Below, piece after piece: positions 56,032 to 64,000 of a DNA stretch of 64,000 nucleotides (positions within the stretch are counted from its first letter, which is position 1; each line of letters begins with the position of its first letter). The notes under the pieces are model-generated. The model made no database searches. It worked only from the letters and a program-made list of their open reading frames with translations, and was not told where the DNA came from. Position numbers and translations under genes: made by a program. The stretch is from Alphaproteobacteria bacterium (lineage in GTDB: Bacteria; Pseudomonadota; Alphaproteobacteria; JAEUKQ01; JAIBAD01). The stretch spans positions 46,846 to 110,845 of the forward strand of contig JAIBAD010000001.1 of NCBI GenBank assembly GCA_019695395.1. The letters run 5' to 3'.

Positions 56032-59000
56032 CTAAGCACTTTCTCTTAACGCAACAGCTTGATGTAAATTCACCGACACAAGTTGTGAAACACCATGTTC
56101 AATCATTGTGACCCCAAAAAGTCTATCCATCCGTGCCATCGTTAAACGATGATGTGTGATAATTAAAAATCTTGTCTTTGTAAGTTCTTCAATTTTATGG
56201 ACTAAAGAACAAAAACGGTCAACATTTGCATCATCAAGCGGTGCATCTACTTCATCTAAGACACAAATAGGTGCAGGATTAGTTAAAAACACCGCAAATA
56301 AAAGAGCCAAAGCTGTTAAAGCTTGTTCTCCACCTGAAAGGAGAGATAAATTTTGCAATTTTTTCCCAGGTGGACTTGCCATAATTTCTAATCCTGCCTC
56401 TAGGGGGTCGCTTGCTTCCGTTAAAGTAAGATAAGCTTTTCCCCCACCAAATAAATTCGTAAATAATTCTGAAAAATGTTTATTAACCTGGTCAAAGGAT
56501 GCTACAAATTTTTCACGTCCTTCGCGGTTTAAATTGGTAATGACTTGACGCAATTTTACAATTGAAGAGAGAAGTTCTTCTTTCTGGGTATTTAGTTCAT
56601 TAATTTTTGTTTGCAATTCTTCCATTTCAGCTTCAGCCCGTAAATTAACAGGGCCAATAGCATCACGGTCGCGATAAAATCTTTGCAACTGGGTTTTTAA
56701 ATTTTCTTCATCGGGAAGAGAATCTGGATCATCCCAGGCACAAATTTCAAATAATTGATCTAAATCAATATGAAGTTTTTCTTGAACATTTTTTTGTATA
56801 TGGACCAAAGCTTGATTGCTTTGATTAATTGCTTCTTCACAACGTATATAGGTTTCCCTTAAAGCAGAAAGACTATTTTCAACATGCCGATTATTTTTTT
56901 CTTCATTAATTAAAGCAGTTTCAATTTCTACAACTTGATCTGTAACTGCATTTTTTCTTTGTTCGGCCTGAACAATAAGATTGAGTAAATTTTGTTTTTG
57001 CTCGACAAGTTTTTCAGGTTTGGATTGCAAAAGATTTAAATTTTCGTAAAGGGCATGTTGCTTTTCTTCTAGGGAAGAAACTTGGCGTTTAGCTTCGCTT
57101 AACCGAATAGTCCAAAGTTCTTTTTCTTCCTGCAAATGATTAAAACGGCGTTGTTTTTCTTGGATATAATGAGTTAATTTATTATATTCTGCTTGAATTT
57201 CGTTTAAATTTTGGCGTAAATCTTGAACTTTAGTTTTAATTAAATCTGCTTGATTTTTTAACCCATCTAAATTTGGTAAAGCATCAAGATCTTTTTTTAA
57301 ATTGTCCAATGATACTTTAATATCATGATAATCCTGTTGGGTACGTTCCAACAACTGTTTGGTTGATAAAGATTGCGCGGTTAATGTTGCAATATGTTGT
57401 TTTTGTTCATCATGTTTTTTTTGATAATCTACAACATTCAATTGAACAGTTTGCATTTTTTGTTTTATTTGTTGTTCTTCATCAAGAATAGATTGATAAT
57501 TGGCTACGACATTTTGTAAATTTTGATTACTTGTTATAAAATCTTGATGAGCCTGATCTTTTAGTGGAATTAAATCACGTAATCTTGCACGTTGATGCAA
57601 TCTAATTGCCGTGGCTGTTTCTGCAATAGACATAACTGTAAAACCATCCCATCGCCACATTGCTGTTCCATCATGCATCACAAGCCTTTGCCCTTGATGT
57701 AGATATTTTTGCAAATGATGCCCCTGATCAAGATGATCAACAACACCAATTTGACGAAGTCTTTTTTCCAAAATCTTTAAAGGGGATTTAATATAATTAG
57801 ATAAAGGTTTAATTAATTCTGGTAATGGCACATTTTGCTTCATATCTTCGGAATCTGGTAAAGATTCCCAATAAATAGGGGCACCTTTATCTGTTGATGC
57901 GGCAAGATCATCACCCAATACAATACCTAAAGCTTGTTCAAAACCTGTTTCCACAACAATTTGATCAATCAAAGGTGGCCATAGGTCATTATGACTTGTT
58001 TGAAATAAATCGACCAACGTTGTATATTCTGCAGTTACCTTAGATAATAACGCTTGTTTTTCTTGCACCTCTTCACGTAAAACAATTTCCTTTTGTCTTG
58101 TATCATTTTTTTTCTGTTCTAAATTATTTAGATGACTTTGAATTTCTTTCAATTCATTTAATGCTAACAACCAATTATTTTCTGCATTTTTGACATCAAT
58201 ATTTTCTTCTAATTTTTTTTCTAATTCTACAAGCGATTTATGTAAATCTTCATAACGCTCATGATACCGAGTTAAATTTGTTTCATTCTCTGTAATAGCA
58301 TGGGTCAAAGTTTGGAATTTCGTTTCAGTTTCTGTAATTTTTTGTGTATGGCTTAAAAGTTCTTGATCATAATTTGTCAAAAGATGAATTAAATCTTCTT
58401 GTTTAATTTGAACAATATTAAGATTTTCTTTATTTTTTTCCTCTTCTGCTTGAATAGAAAGAATCTCTTGTTCTATTTTATTTTGCATTTCAGAAGCTTC
58501 ATTTAAAAGATTTTTTTCGCGATGAAGTCCTTCATCAATTTGGGTTAAACGCAATTTTATTTCATGAAGTGATTGACGTACTGTTTCTTCTTCATGTTCA
58601 ATTTTTTGTTGATCATAAATTAAAGATTGCCATTCTTTTATTTTTACAGCTTCCTCATCCCGCAATGCAGGTAATTGATCACGATAATGATCGATTTGTT
58701 GTAAAGATTGCGTCACTTTATGTGTTGTATCCGCGATCTCTTGGGTTAAAGCTACCATTTTATTTTCATAATCATCTTTTTGTTTTAAAGAATTTGCTTT
58801 TTGAACAAAATAAAATCTTGCTTCAAAGGTTTTAATACGTTCATTAAGATTACGATATCGAATAGCTTGCCTTGATTGTCTTTTTAAAGCCTGATATTGC
58901 GTATCCAAAGTTGTTAAAATATCTTGCGTTCTTTCAAGATTAGTTTCTGTGGCCTTTAACCGTAATTCAGCTTCATGGCGTCTTGTGTAAAGACCAGTTA

Positions 59001-59511
59001 TACCCGCTGCTTCTTCAAGCAAGACACGCCTTTCAATAGGTTTTGCATTAATCAATGCACCAATTTTACCCTGACTTACCAAAGCGGTAGAATGTGCACC
59101 TGTTGCTAAATCAGCAAGTAAGGTTTGCACATCACGAGCCCGCACTTCTTGACCATTAATCCGATATAATGACCCCATGCCACGTTCAATTTGTCTCGTT
59201 ACTTCAATCGTATGATAATGATTATAAATAGAAGGCGCTGTTTTATCTTGATTATCAATTTCAAGTAATACTTCGGCAAGATTGCGGGCTGGTCTTTTGG
59301 TGTTACCGTTAAAGATAACATCATCCATTTCCCCGCCACGTAATCTTTTGGCCGAGGTTTCACCCATAACCCACCTTAATGCTTCGACTAAATTTGATTT
59401 ACCGCACCCATTTGGTCCAACGATGCCTGTAAGCCCAGGTTCAATCAAAAAATCAGTTGTTTCAACAAATGATTTAAACCCAATTAAGCGTAATCTTGTA
59501 AAGCCAACCAT
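56032..59511 (-). CDS. smc: Chromosome segregation protein SMC
   Basis: Full-length SMC of 1159 residues: N-terminal Walker A VGPNGCGKSNLVEALRW (32-48), long coiled coil, hinge around 510-640, second coiled coil, and a C-terminal half with signature LSGGEQALTALAL and Walker B CVLDEVDAPLDD. It compacts and separates chromosomes with ScpA/ScpB. No ATG is disputed: the start is MVGFTRLRLIGFKSF. It follows the DsbA-like gene on the same strand. Confidence 0.97.
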   Translation of the reverse strand: MVGFTRLRLIGFKSFVETTDFLIEPGLTGIVGPNGCGKSNLVEALRWVMGETSAKRLRGGEMDDVIFNGNTKRPARNLAEVLLEIDNQDKTAPSIYNHYHTIEVTRQIERGMGSLYRINGQEVRARDVQTLLADLATGAHSTALVSQGKIGALINAKPIERRVLLEEAAGITGLYTRRHEAELRLKATETNLERTQDILTTLDTQYQALKRQSRQAIRYRNLNERIKTFEARFYFVQKANSLKQKDDYENKMVALTQEIADTTHKVTQSLQQIDHYRDQLPALRDEEAVKIKEWQSLIYDQQKIEHEEETVRQSLHEIKLRLTQIDEGLHREKNLLNEASEMQNKIEQEILSIQAEEEKNKENLNIVQIKQEDLIHLLTNYDQELLSHTQKITETETKFQTLTHAITENETNLTRYHERYEDLHKSLVELEKKLEENIDVKNAENNWLLALNELKEIQSHLNNLEQKKNDTRQKEIVLREEVQEKQALLSKVTAEYTTLVDLFQTSHNDLWPPLIDQIVVETGFEQALGIVLGDDLAASTDKGAPIYWESLPDSEDMKQNVPLPELIKPLSNYIKSPLKILEKRLRQIGVVDHLDQGHHLQKYLHQGQRLVMHDGTAMWRWDGFTVMSIAETATAIRLHQRARLRDLIPLKDQAHQDFITSNQNLQNVVANYQSILDEEQQIKQKMQTVQLNVVDYQKKHDEQKQHIATLTAQSLSTKQLLERTQQDYHDIKVSLDNLKKDLDALPNLDGLKNQADLIKTKVQDLRQNLNEIQAEYNKLTHYIQEKQRRFNHLQEEKELWTIRLSEAKRQVSSLEEKQHALYENLNLLQSKPEKLVEQKQNLLNLIVQAEQRKNAVTDQVVEIETALINEEKNNRHVENSLSALRETYIRCEEAINQSNQALVHIQKNVQEKLHIDLDQLFEICAWDDPDSLPDEENLKTQLQRFYRDRDAIGPVNLRAEAEMEELQTKINELNTQKEELLSSIVKLRQVITNLNREGREKFVASFDQVNKHFSELFTNLFGGGKAYLTLTEASDPLEAGLEIMASPPGKKLQNLSLLSGGEQALTALALLFAVFLTNPAPICVLDEVDAPLDDANVDRFCSLVHKIEELTKTRFLIITHHRLTMARMDRLFGVTMIEHGVSQLVSVNLHQAVALRESA

Positions 59512-59572
59512 AATTATTTGAACAACAACTTTTTACCAACCATCAAAATTATTATCTATCTTTATCAAAATA

Positions 59573-60325
59573 TTATTGAGATTTAGGCATTAAAGATTTT
59601 AGAACTTCATCAATTTGTTCAAATGTTGAAATCTGACTATAAAGTTTGCCATTAATAACTAAACTTGGTGTCCCATGCACCCCATATTTTTCACTGGCTT
59701 CTTTATAACGTGTGGCGATCAAATTTGTTGCTTGACCATCAGCTAAACATGTATCTATATCTTGTTCACTTAAGCCTGCTGTACGCCCAAATTGTTTTAA
59801 TCCTTTAACAGGATCTTCGGCCTTGGTCCATTGTTCTTGGGCGGAAAACAAAGCATCAATCATGTTAAAATAATTATCTTTTGCAACACAGCGTGCGAGT
59901 AAAGATGCTTTCAACGCAACACCATCCAAAGGAAAATCACGATAAACATACCGTAGTTTTCCTGTATCAATATAAGTTTCTTTAATCTTGGGCATAACTT
60001 CTTTTGAAAAATGAGCACAATGAGGACAGGTTAACGAGGCATATTCAATCATAACCAAAGGAGCATTAACATTTCCCATACTGTAATCATCTTCATAAAG
60101 CCCTTCTGGGGAATTTTTAATAGCTTCAGCTTGTTGTTCTGGTGGAATTAACGATTCAGGTGCTTGAGATTGAGGTTCCGTTGAGGGTAAAACATCTTGG
60201 CTTGATTCTGTAGGTTCAACATTATTTTGCCATTTTTTTAACCATGGTGAAATTAAAGGTTGCCAAGACAATATGATGGCTAACACCACAACCAAAAAGA
60301 AAAAAACAAAAGCTTTTTTAGACAT
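59573..60325 (-). CDS. DsbA-family thioredoxin-fold protein, membrane-anchored
   Basis: A 250-residue protein with an N-terminal hydrophobic anchor and a Pro/Ser/Gln-rich linker, then a DsbA-like domain with CPHC (C100-C103, ASLTCPHCAHF) and the cis-proline loop VHGTPSLVI. It likely catalyses or assists disulfide chemistry in the periplasm. The start at 60325 has GGAG six bases upstream; an ATG and TTG further up were rejected. Confidence 0.88.
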   Translation of the reverse strand: MSKKAFVFFFLVVVLAIILSWQPLISPWLKKWQNNVEPTESSQDVLPSTEPQSQAPESLIPPEQQAEAIKNSPEGLYEDDYSMGNVNAPLVMIEYASLTCPHCAHFSKEVMPKIKETYIDTGKLRYVYRDFPLDGVALKASLLARCVAKDNYFNMIDALFSAQEQWTKAEDPVKGLKQFGRTAGLSEQDIDTCLADGQATNLIATRYKEASEKYGVHGTPSLVINGKLYSQISTFEQIDEVLKSLMPKSQ

Positions 60326-60399
60326 ATAATTCTCCATCAATTAAATCAGCTAACACATAAATCATAGATTGCATTGTTTTGAAAGCAATTTTTATTTTT

Positions 60400-60948
60400 T
60401 TATTCTTTTAATGCTTTATTTTTTAACCTTAAACTATATCCCAAATTATAAACAGCTTTTTTAAGATTATCATGTTTAATGGGTTCTAAATTATCCATCA
60501 AAGATTGACAACTTTCGGGGTCAAGGTCAACTAATTGATGTGGTTTTTTAAAAAAATACTTTTGCCCAGATGAAAAATTATTAACAGGTGTTTGGTAGAA
60601 TTTAAGCCCAATAATAGCTTGATAACCTAAATAAGTATTAAGTTTCTGTAAAATTTGTGGAGTTAAATGTTGAAGCTCTAAGGCAGCTGAAGGCGATGTT
60701 TGAATATGCAAAATTCCCTCTGTTTTGGTTCCTTTTTTATACATAATTTTTAAAGGAAAACAACGCGTCGCTAAAAAATCTCCAACAATATCACGCCAAT
60801 GCATAACCAAATTTGGGTCGATAAAACCAAATTTACGGAATAACGGCTTACCTAAATCACTAACAACCTTGGCCAATGAAAAAGCTTTTTGTTTACGCTT
60901 TTCCGAATAAGCTTTATGATCGGCTTTTATATTTTTTTGATAATTCAC
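60400..60948 (-). CDS. DUF721 protein, DciA-like
   Basis: A protein of about 182 residues with a DUF721 (DciA) domain: FSLAKVVSDLGKPLFRKFG, WRDIVGDFLA, LHIQTSPSAALELQHLTPQ and LNTYLGYQAIIGLKFY. DciA is the replicative helicase loader or co-factor in bacteria without DnaC. The GTG at 60948 is the likely start; the ATG of divergent mutY is at 60953, four bases away. The helicase role is from family knowledge. Confidence 0.8.
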   Translation of the reverse strand: MNYQKNIKADHKAYSEKRKQKAFSLAKVVSDLGKPLFRKFGFIDPNLVMHWRDIVGDFLATRCFPLKIMYKKGTKTEGILHIQTSPSAALELQHLTPQILQKLNTYLGYQAIIGLKFYQTPVNNFSSGQKYFFKKPHQLVDLDPESCQSLMDNLEPIKHDNLKKAVYNLGYSLRLKNKALKE

Positions 60949-60952
60949 AAAA

Positions 60953-62056
60953 ATGCCTAAAAACAAAAAATTAAAAACACATCAACTTTTTACATCTAAT
61001 CCACGGGTTTTAGTTAAAAAGTTACTTGATTGGTATCATATCAATCAACGTATTCTACCTTGGCGGGCATCTTTTGGTCAAACCCCTAATAGTTATTATG
61101 TATGGCTTAGTGAAATGATGCTTCAACAAACAACTGTTGCAACCGTCAAACCATATTTTACACGTTTTATTAAGCGTTGGCCAACACTTAAAAGTTTATC
61201 AGAAGCCCATCTTGATGATATTTTATGGGAATGGCAAGGTCTTGGCTATTACAGAAGAGCCAGACTTCTTCATCAATGCGCAGAATTAATTGTAAAAAAA
61301 TTTAATGGCCAATTTCCCAAAACTGAACAAGAATTAATTTCCTTGCCTGGGCTTGGACCTTATAGCAGTGCTGCGATTGCAGCAATTGCTTTTGATCAAC
61401 CCGCAACTGTTGTTGATGGAAATATTGAACGCATCATGGTAAGATTTTTTGCCATTGAGACCCCCTTACCTCAAGCTAAGTCCATATTAAAAAAACTGGC
61501 AGGCACCTTAACCCCTATACAAAAGGCAGGGGATTATGCTCAAGCTTTAATGGATTTAGGATCTTTAATCTGTACACCTAAAAATCCCAAATGCGTTCTT
61601 TGTCCTTGGCAGCATTCGTGCCAAGCTTTAAAGTTGGACAAAGTTTCTATTTTACCCATCAAACAAAAAAAAATAGAAAAACCAACACGGTATGGAACAG
61701 CTTTTTGGATAGAGAAAAACAATCAACATCTTTTACTTGAAAGACGTCCAAGTGAAGGATTACTTGGAAATATGATGGGACTACCAACCACACCGTGGCG
61801 AGGTGAACCTTGGACAGCAAAAGAAATATTAAAGTATAGCCCATGTCATGCAGAATGGAATGATTTAGAGGGATCAATCACCCATATTTTTACACATTTT
61901 AAATTGGAACTTTCTTTAAAAATTGGAAAAAACCCAATTATGCCCAATAAAAAACTTAACCCCAATTATATGTGGACGCATACCAAAAATTTACATAATC
62001 ATGCTTTACCAACTGTAATGAAAAAAATCATTACTCATAAATTGACCAATTCTTAA
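60953..62056 (+). CDS. mutY: Adenine DNA glycosylase MutY
   Basis: Removes adenine mispaired with 8-oxoguanine. The 367-residue product has LPWR, E54 (SEMMLQQTTVATV), the helix-hairpin-helix LPGLGPYSSAAI, catalytic D155 (VVDGNIER), the 4Fe-4S cluster cysteines C207-x6-C214-x2-C217-x5-C223, and a C-terminal NUDIX-like recognition domain (GLLGNMMGLPTTPW). Head-to-head with DUF721; four-base convergent overlap with ccrM. Confidence 0.95.
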   Translation: MPKNKKLKTHQLFTSNPRVLVKKLLDWYHINQRILPWRASFGQTPNSYYVWLSEMMLQQTTVATVKPYFTRFIKRWPTLKSLSEAHLDDILWEWQGLGYYRRARLLHQCAELIVKKFNGQFPKTEQELISLPGLGPYSSAAIAAIAFDQPATVVDGNIERIMVRFFAIETPLPQAKSILKKLAGTLTPIQKAGDYAQALMDLGSLICTPKNPKCVLCPWQHSCQALKLDKVSILPIKQKKIEKPTRYGTAFWIEKNNQHLLLERRPSEGLLGNMMGLPTTPWRGEPWTAKEILKYSPCHAEWNDLEGSITHIFTHFKLELSLKIGKNPIMPNKKLNPNYMWTHTKNLHNHALPTVMKKIITHKLTNS

Positions 62057-63210
62057 GAAGCTTGAATTTGGGATCGTACCTTTTGTCTTAAAATATCAAT
62101 TGGCATTAATTGCCCCGCTACTTCAAAATTCCAAAACTGCCACCCATTACAAGTTGGGGATCCTTGAACTTGGGCCCCCACTTGATGAATTGATCCACGA
62201 AATTCTGATGTGACTAAGGTACCATCAGCCCTAATTTTGGCGGTATATCTTTTACCTGGGCCAAATAACAAATCACCTGGTTGTAAGAGACCTTGTTCAA
62301 TAAGCGATCCAAAAGGAATTCTTGGTTCTTCGCGTTTGGTTGGAATGGCATAAACATTATGATCATGAATAGGTTCAATAGCCGCCAAACGTTCGCGTGC
62401 AAGATCAACATAATCCGCGTCCTGTTCAATACCAATGAAATGGCGATTTAATTTTTTGGCAACAGCTCCTGTTGTCCCAGTTCCAAAAAATGGATCAAGA
62501 ATAATATCCCCTGGTTTGGTTGAGGCCAAAATAACTCTATGCAAAAGGGATTCTGGTTTTTGGGTGGGATGGGCTTTTGCTCCTTCTTTATTTTTTAATC
62601 GCTCTCCACCCGTGCATAAAGGTAAAAGCCAATCACTTCGCATTTGTGTATCATCATTCATGGCCTTCATAGCGTCATAATTAAAATAATATTGGGATTT
62701 TTTATCACGCGCGCACCACAATAAAGTTTCATGGGCATTGGTAAAACGACGTCCCCGGAAATTTGGCATAGGGTTACTTTTTCGCCAAATAATATCATTT
62801 AAAATCCAATAACCCAAATCTTGGACAAGGGCGCCAACCCGAAAAATATTATGATAACTACCTATAACCCATAAAGTACCATCTTTTTTCAAAAGGCGTC
62901 TGGCTTCATTAAGCCAAAGTTTACTAAATTGATCATAAGCACCAAAATTATCAAATGCATCCCATTCTTCATCAACACCTTGAACCAAACTATCATTAGG
63001 TCGTCTTAAGGTACCAACAGCTTGCAATTGAAGATTATAAGGAGGATCCGCAAAAATCACATCTATTGAATCTGATGGTAATTCCTGCATAGTTTTTAGG
63101 GAATTGCCATGAATAACTTGATCCAAGGATTTTAAAGATTCTTGTGTAAAAGTCTGTGCAGAAACCCGTGTAGAAGCCCGGGTAGAAGATTGTGAAACAA
63201 TTGACCCCAT
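62053..63210 (-). CDS. ccrM: Cell-cycle DNA adenine methyltransferase CcrM (GANTC)
   Basis: A 385-residue beta-class adenine methyltransferase. Motif IV DPPYNL (55-60) precedes motif I DPFFGTGTTGAV (239-250), and the C-terminal extension of about 80 residues (FGSLIEQGLLQPGDLLF) is the CcrM DNA-binding part. In alphaproteobacteria it methylates GANTC late in the cell cycle. An AGGGG site precedes the start; the first 20 residues contain a repeated Ser-Thr-Arg motif. Two GANTC sites lie in its leader. Adjacent rnhB is the usual neighbour. Confidence 0.95.
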   Translation of the reverse strand: MGSIVSQSSTRASTRVSAQTFTQESLKSLDQVIHGNSLKTMQELPSDSIDVIFADPPYNLQLQAVGTLRRPNDSLVQGVDEEWDAFDNFGAYDQFSKLWLNEARRLLKKDGTLWVIGSYHNIFRVGALVQDLGYWILNDIIWRKSNPMPNFRGRRFTNAHETLLWCARDKKSQYYFNYDAMKAMNDDTQMRSDWLLPLCTGGERLKNKEGAKAHPTQKPESLLHRVILASTKPGDIILDPFFGTGTTGAVAKKLNRHFIGIEQDADYVDLARERLAAIEPIHDHNVYAIPTKREEPRIPFGSLIEQGLLQPGDLLFGPGKRYTAKIRADGTLVTSEFRGSIHQVGAQVQGSPTCNGWQFWNFEVAGQLMPIDILRQKVRSQIQAS

Positions 63211-63227
63211 GATTTTCCCCTTTTCAG

Positions 63228-63262
63228 GAATCTAGAATGCACAATCACGAATCGAAGGTCAA
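63228..63262 (-). promoter_or_regulatory. ccrM upstream region with two GANTC sites and a promoter-like -35
   Basis: GAATC occurs at 63228-63232 and 63249-63253, both being CcrM targets, 21 bp apart. On the minus strand TTGACC (63262-63257) sits where a -35 could be, followed 17 bases later by CATTCT, a weak -10 match; the second GANTC falls in the spacer. In Caulobacter two GANTC sites in the ccrM leader affect its transcription. Confidence 0.5.
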
Positions 63263-63275
63263 TATTTATTTTAAA

Positions 63276-63887
63276 TCAAATAGTTAGATTAATAATCTCA
63301 GAAATTGGTCTAAATGAATGACGGTGATGGTCGCATACCCCATATTGTTTAATAGCTTGATGATGTTCTGCCGTTCCATATCCTTTATTTTGTGCCCAAT
63401 TATAATAAGGAAATTCTTTTGATAATTGGGTCATAAGACGATCGCGAACCACCTTGGCCACAATGGATGCTGCTGCAATAGAAAAGCTTAAACTATCGCC
63501 TTTAATTAAGGTTTTCCCTTGAACTGGAACAAAGGGTAAATGAATACCATCAACCAAAATAAAATCTGGATCTAAAGATAAATTATTTAAAGCACGTTTC
63601 ATTGCTAATAAAGATGCTTGTAAAATATTTATTTGATCAATTTCATGAACTTTGGCTATCCCTATACCTATATCAGCGTAATCACAAATGGGATGATAAA
63701 GTTTCTCTCTTTGTTGGTGGGATAGTTTTTTTGAATCATCCAATGAATGGTATAATAGATCGGGCAATTTATAATTTGGGAAAATAACCGCAGCTGCCAC
63801 CACGGGGCCCGCCCATGGACCACGACCCGCTTCATCTAATCCGGCTACCAAACCACCTGCGGATATTTCATAAAAAAAATCTGGCAT
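63276..63887 (-). CDS. rnhB: Ribonuclease HII
   Basis: Cleaves RNA in RNA-DNA hybrids, including single ribonucleotides. The 203-residue product has GLDEAGRGPWAGPVVAAAV with the catalytic Asp and Glu (D18, E19), DGIHLPF, SIAAASIVAKVVRD and KGYGTAEHHQAI. The gap to ccrM on the same strand is 65 bp. Confidence 0.96.
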   Translation of the reverse strand: MPDFFYEISAGGLVAGLDEAGRGPWAGPVVAAAVIFPNYKLPDLLYHSLDDSKKLSHQQREKLYHPICDYADIGIGIAKVHEIDQINILQASLLAMKRALNNLSLDPDFILVDGIHLPFVPVQGKTLIKGDSLSFSIAAASIVAKVVRDRLMTQLSKEFPYYNWAQNKGYGTAEHHQAIKQYGVCDHHRHSFRPISEIINLTI

Positions 63888-64000
63888 TATATTAAAAATA
63901 TGTTAGAGATATCATAATTTTAATCATAAAATTTTATTAAATAAAAATTAAAAAAAAAATCTAATGTACCAATTTCAACCCCGTAATGACGCAAAATGGC

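Noticed and set aside
63920..64000. Short open frames at the right edge on both strands, including a plus-strand ATG at 63964
   Set aside because: Too short to judge: two minus-strand frames and one plus-strand frame are all possible, and none has a ribosome binding site or recognisable motif.

Overview
The window is an AT-rich (about one third G+C by eye), densely coded piece of chromosome from an alphaproteobacterium. Lineage markers are the GANTC methyltransferase ccrM next to rnhB, an F0 operon with both b and b' subunits (atpI-B-E-b'-b), the bolA / J-domain / cobS / cobT block, hdaA beside an AI-2E family gene and a DUF2066 gene, and the SMC - DsbA-like - DUF721 - mutY series. The base composition would fit a Holosporales-like or other AT-rich, possibly host-associated lineage, but the sequence alone does not settle this. 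I found no tRNA, rRNA, CRISPR array or insertion sequence.

Layout. 1-4 kb: histidine breakdown (hutI, an N-formylglutamate amidohydrolase, hutU). 4-5.2 kb: a secreted three-repeat protein. 5.4-9.6 kb: a one-direction cassette of ethanolamine-type permease, glutamine-synthetase-like ligase and iron alcohol dehydrogenase, probably an amine route through gamma-glutamylation. 9.6-17.3 kb, minus strand: a 1317-residue Pls/PosA-type non-ribosomal peptide synthetase (the architecture of epsilon-poly-lysine synthetase), its phosphopantetheinyl transferase and proline oxidase putA, spaced like one operon. 17.4-27 kb: sixA, hdaA, an AI-2E family protein, DUF2066, purM-purN, rsmA, surA, pepA, holC. 27-30 kb: a Tat-exported PhoX phosphatase behind a three-repeat Pho box, then an isolated phage terminase-small-subunit-like gene with its own promoter. 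30-42 kb: photolyase, secA, a ferritin-like di-iron protein, accA, xerD, two envelope proteins (one of 46 residues), aroK-aroB and a CNNM/CorC protein. 42-46 kb: bolA, J-domain gene, cobS, cobT. 46-53.5 kb: a small secreted protein, an SDR, pgk, a Yip1 protein, a HAD phosphatase, ubiD, pmbA, a 39-residue exported peptide and a PqiA-like protein. 53.5-64 kb: F0 operon, smc, DsbA-like, DUF721, mutY, ccrM, rnhB.

Taken together, the cell appears able to use histidine, proline and probably ethanolamine or a related amine as carbon and nitrogen sources, to respond to phosphate shortage with an exported phosphatase, and possibly to make a cationic amino-acid polymer or peptide. The points that most deserve a second look are the Pls-like operon, a purM gene that seems to start at an AUU codon, the Pho box in front of phoX, the amine cassette with a perfect 17-bp hairpin inside it, and a 17-base homopolymer inside hdaA.
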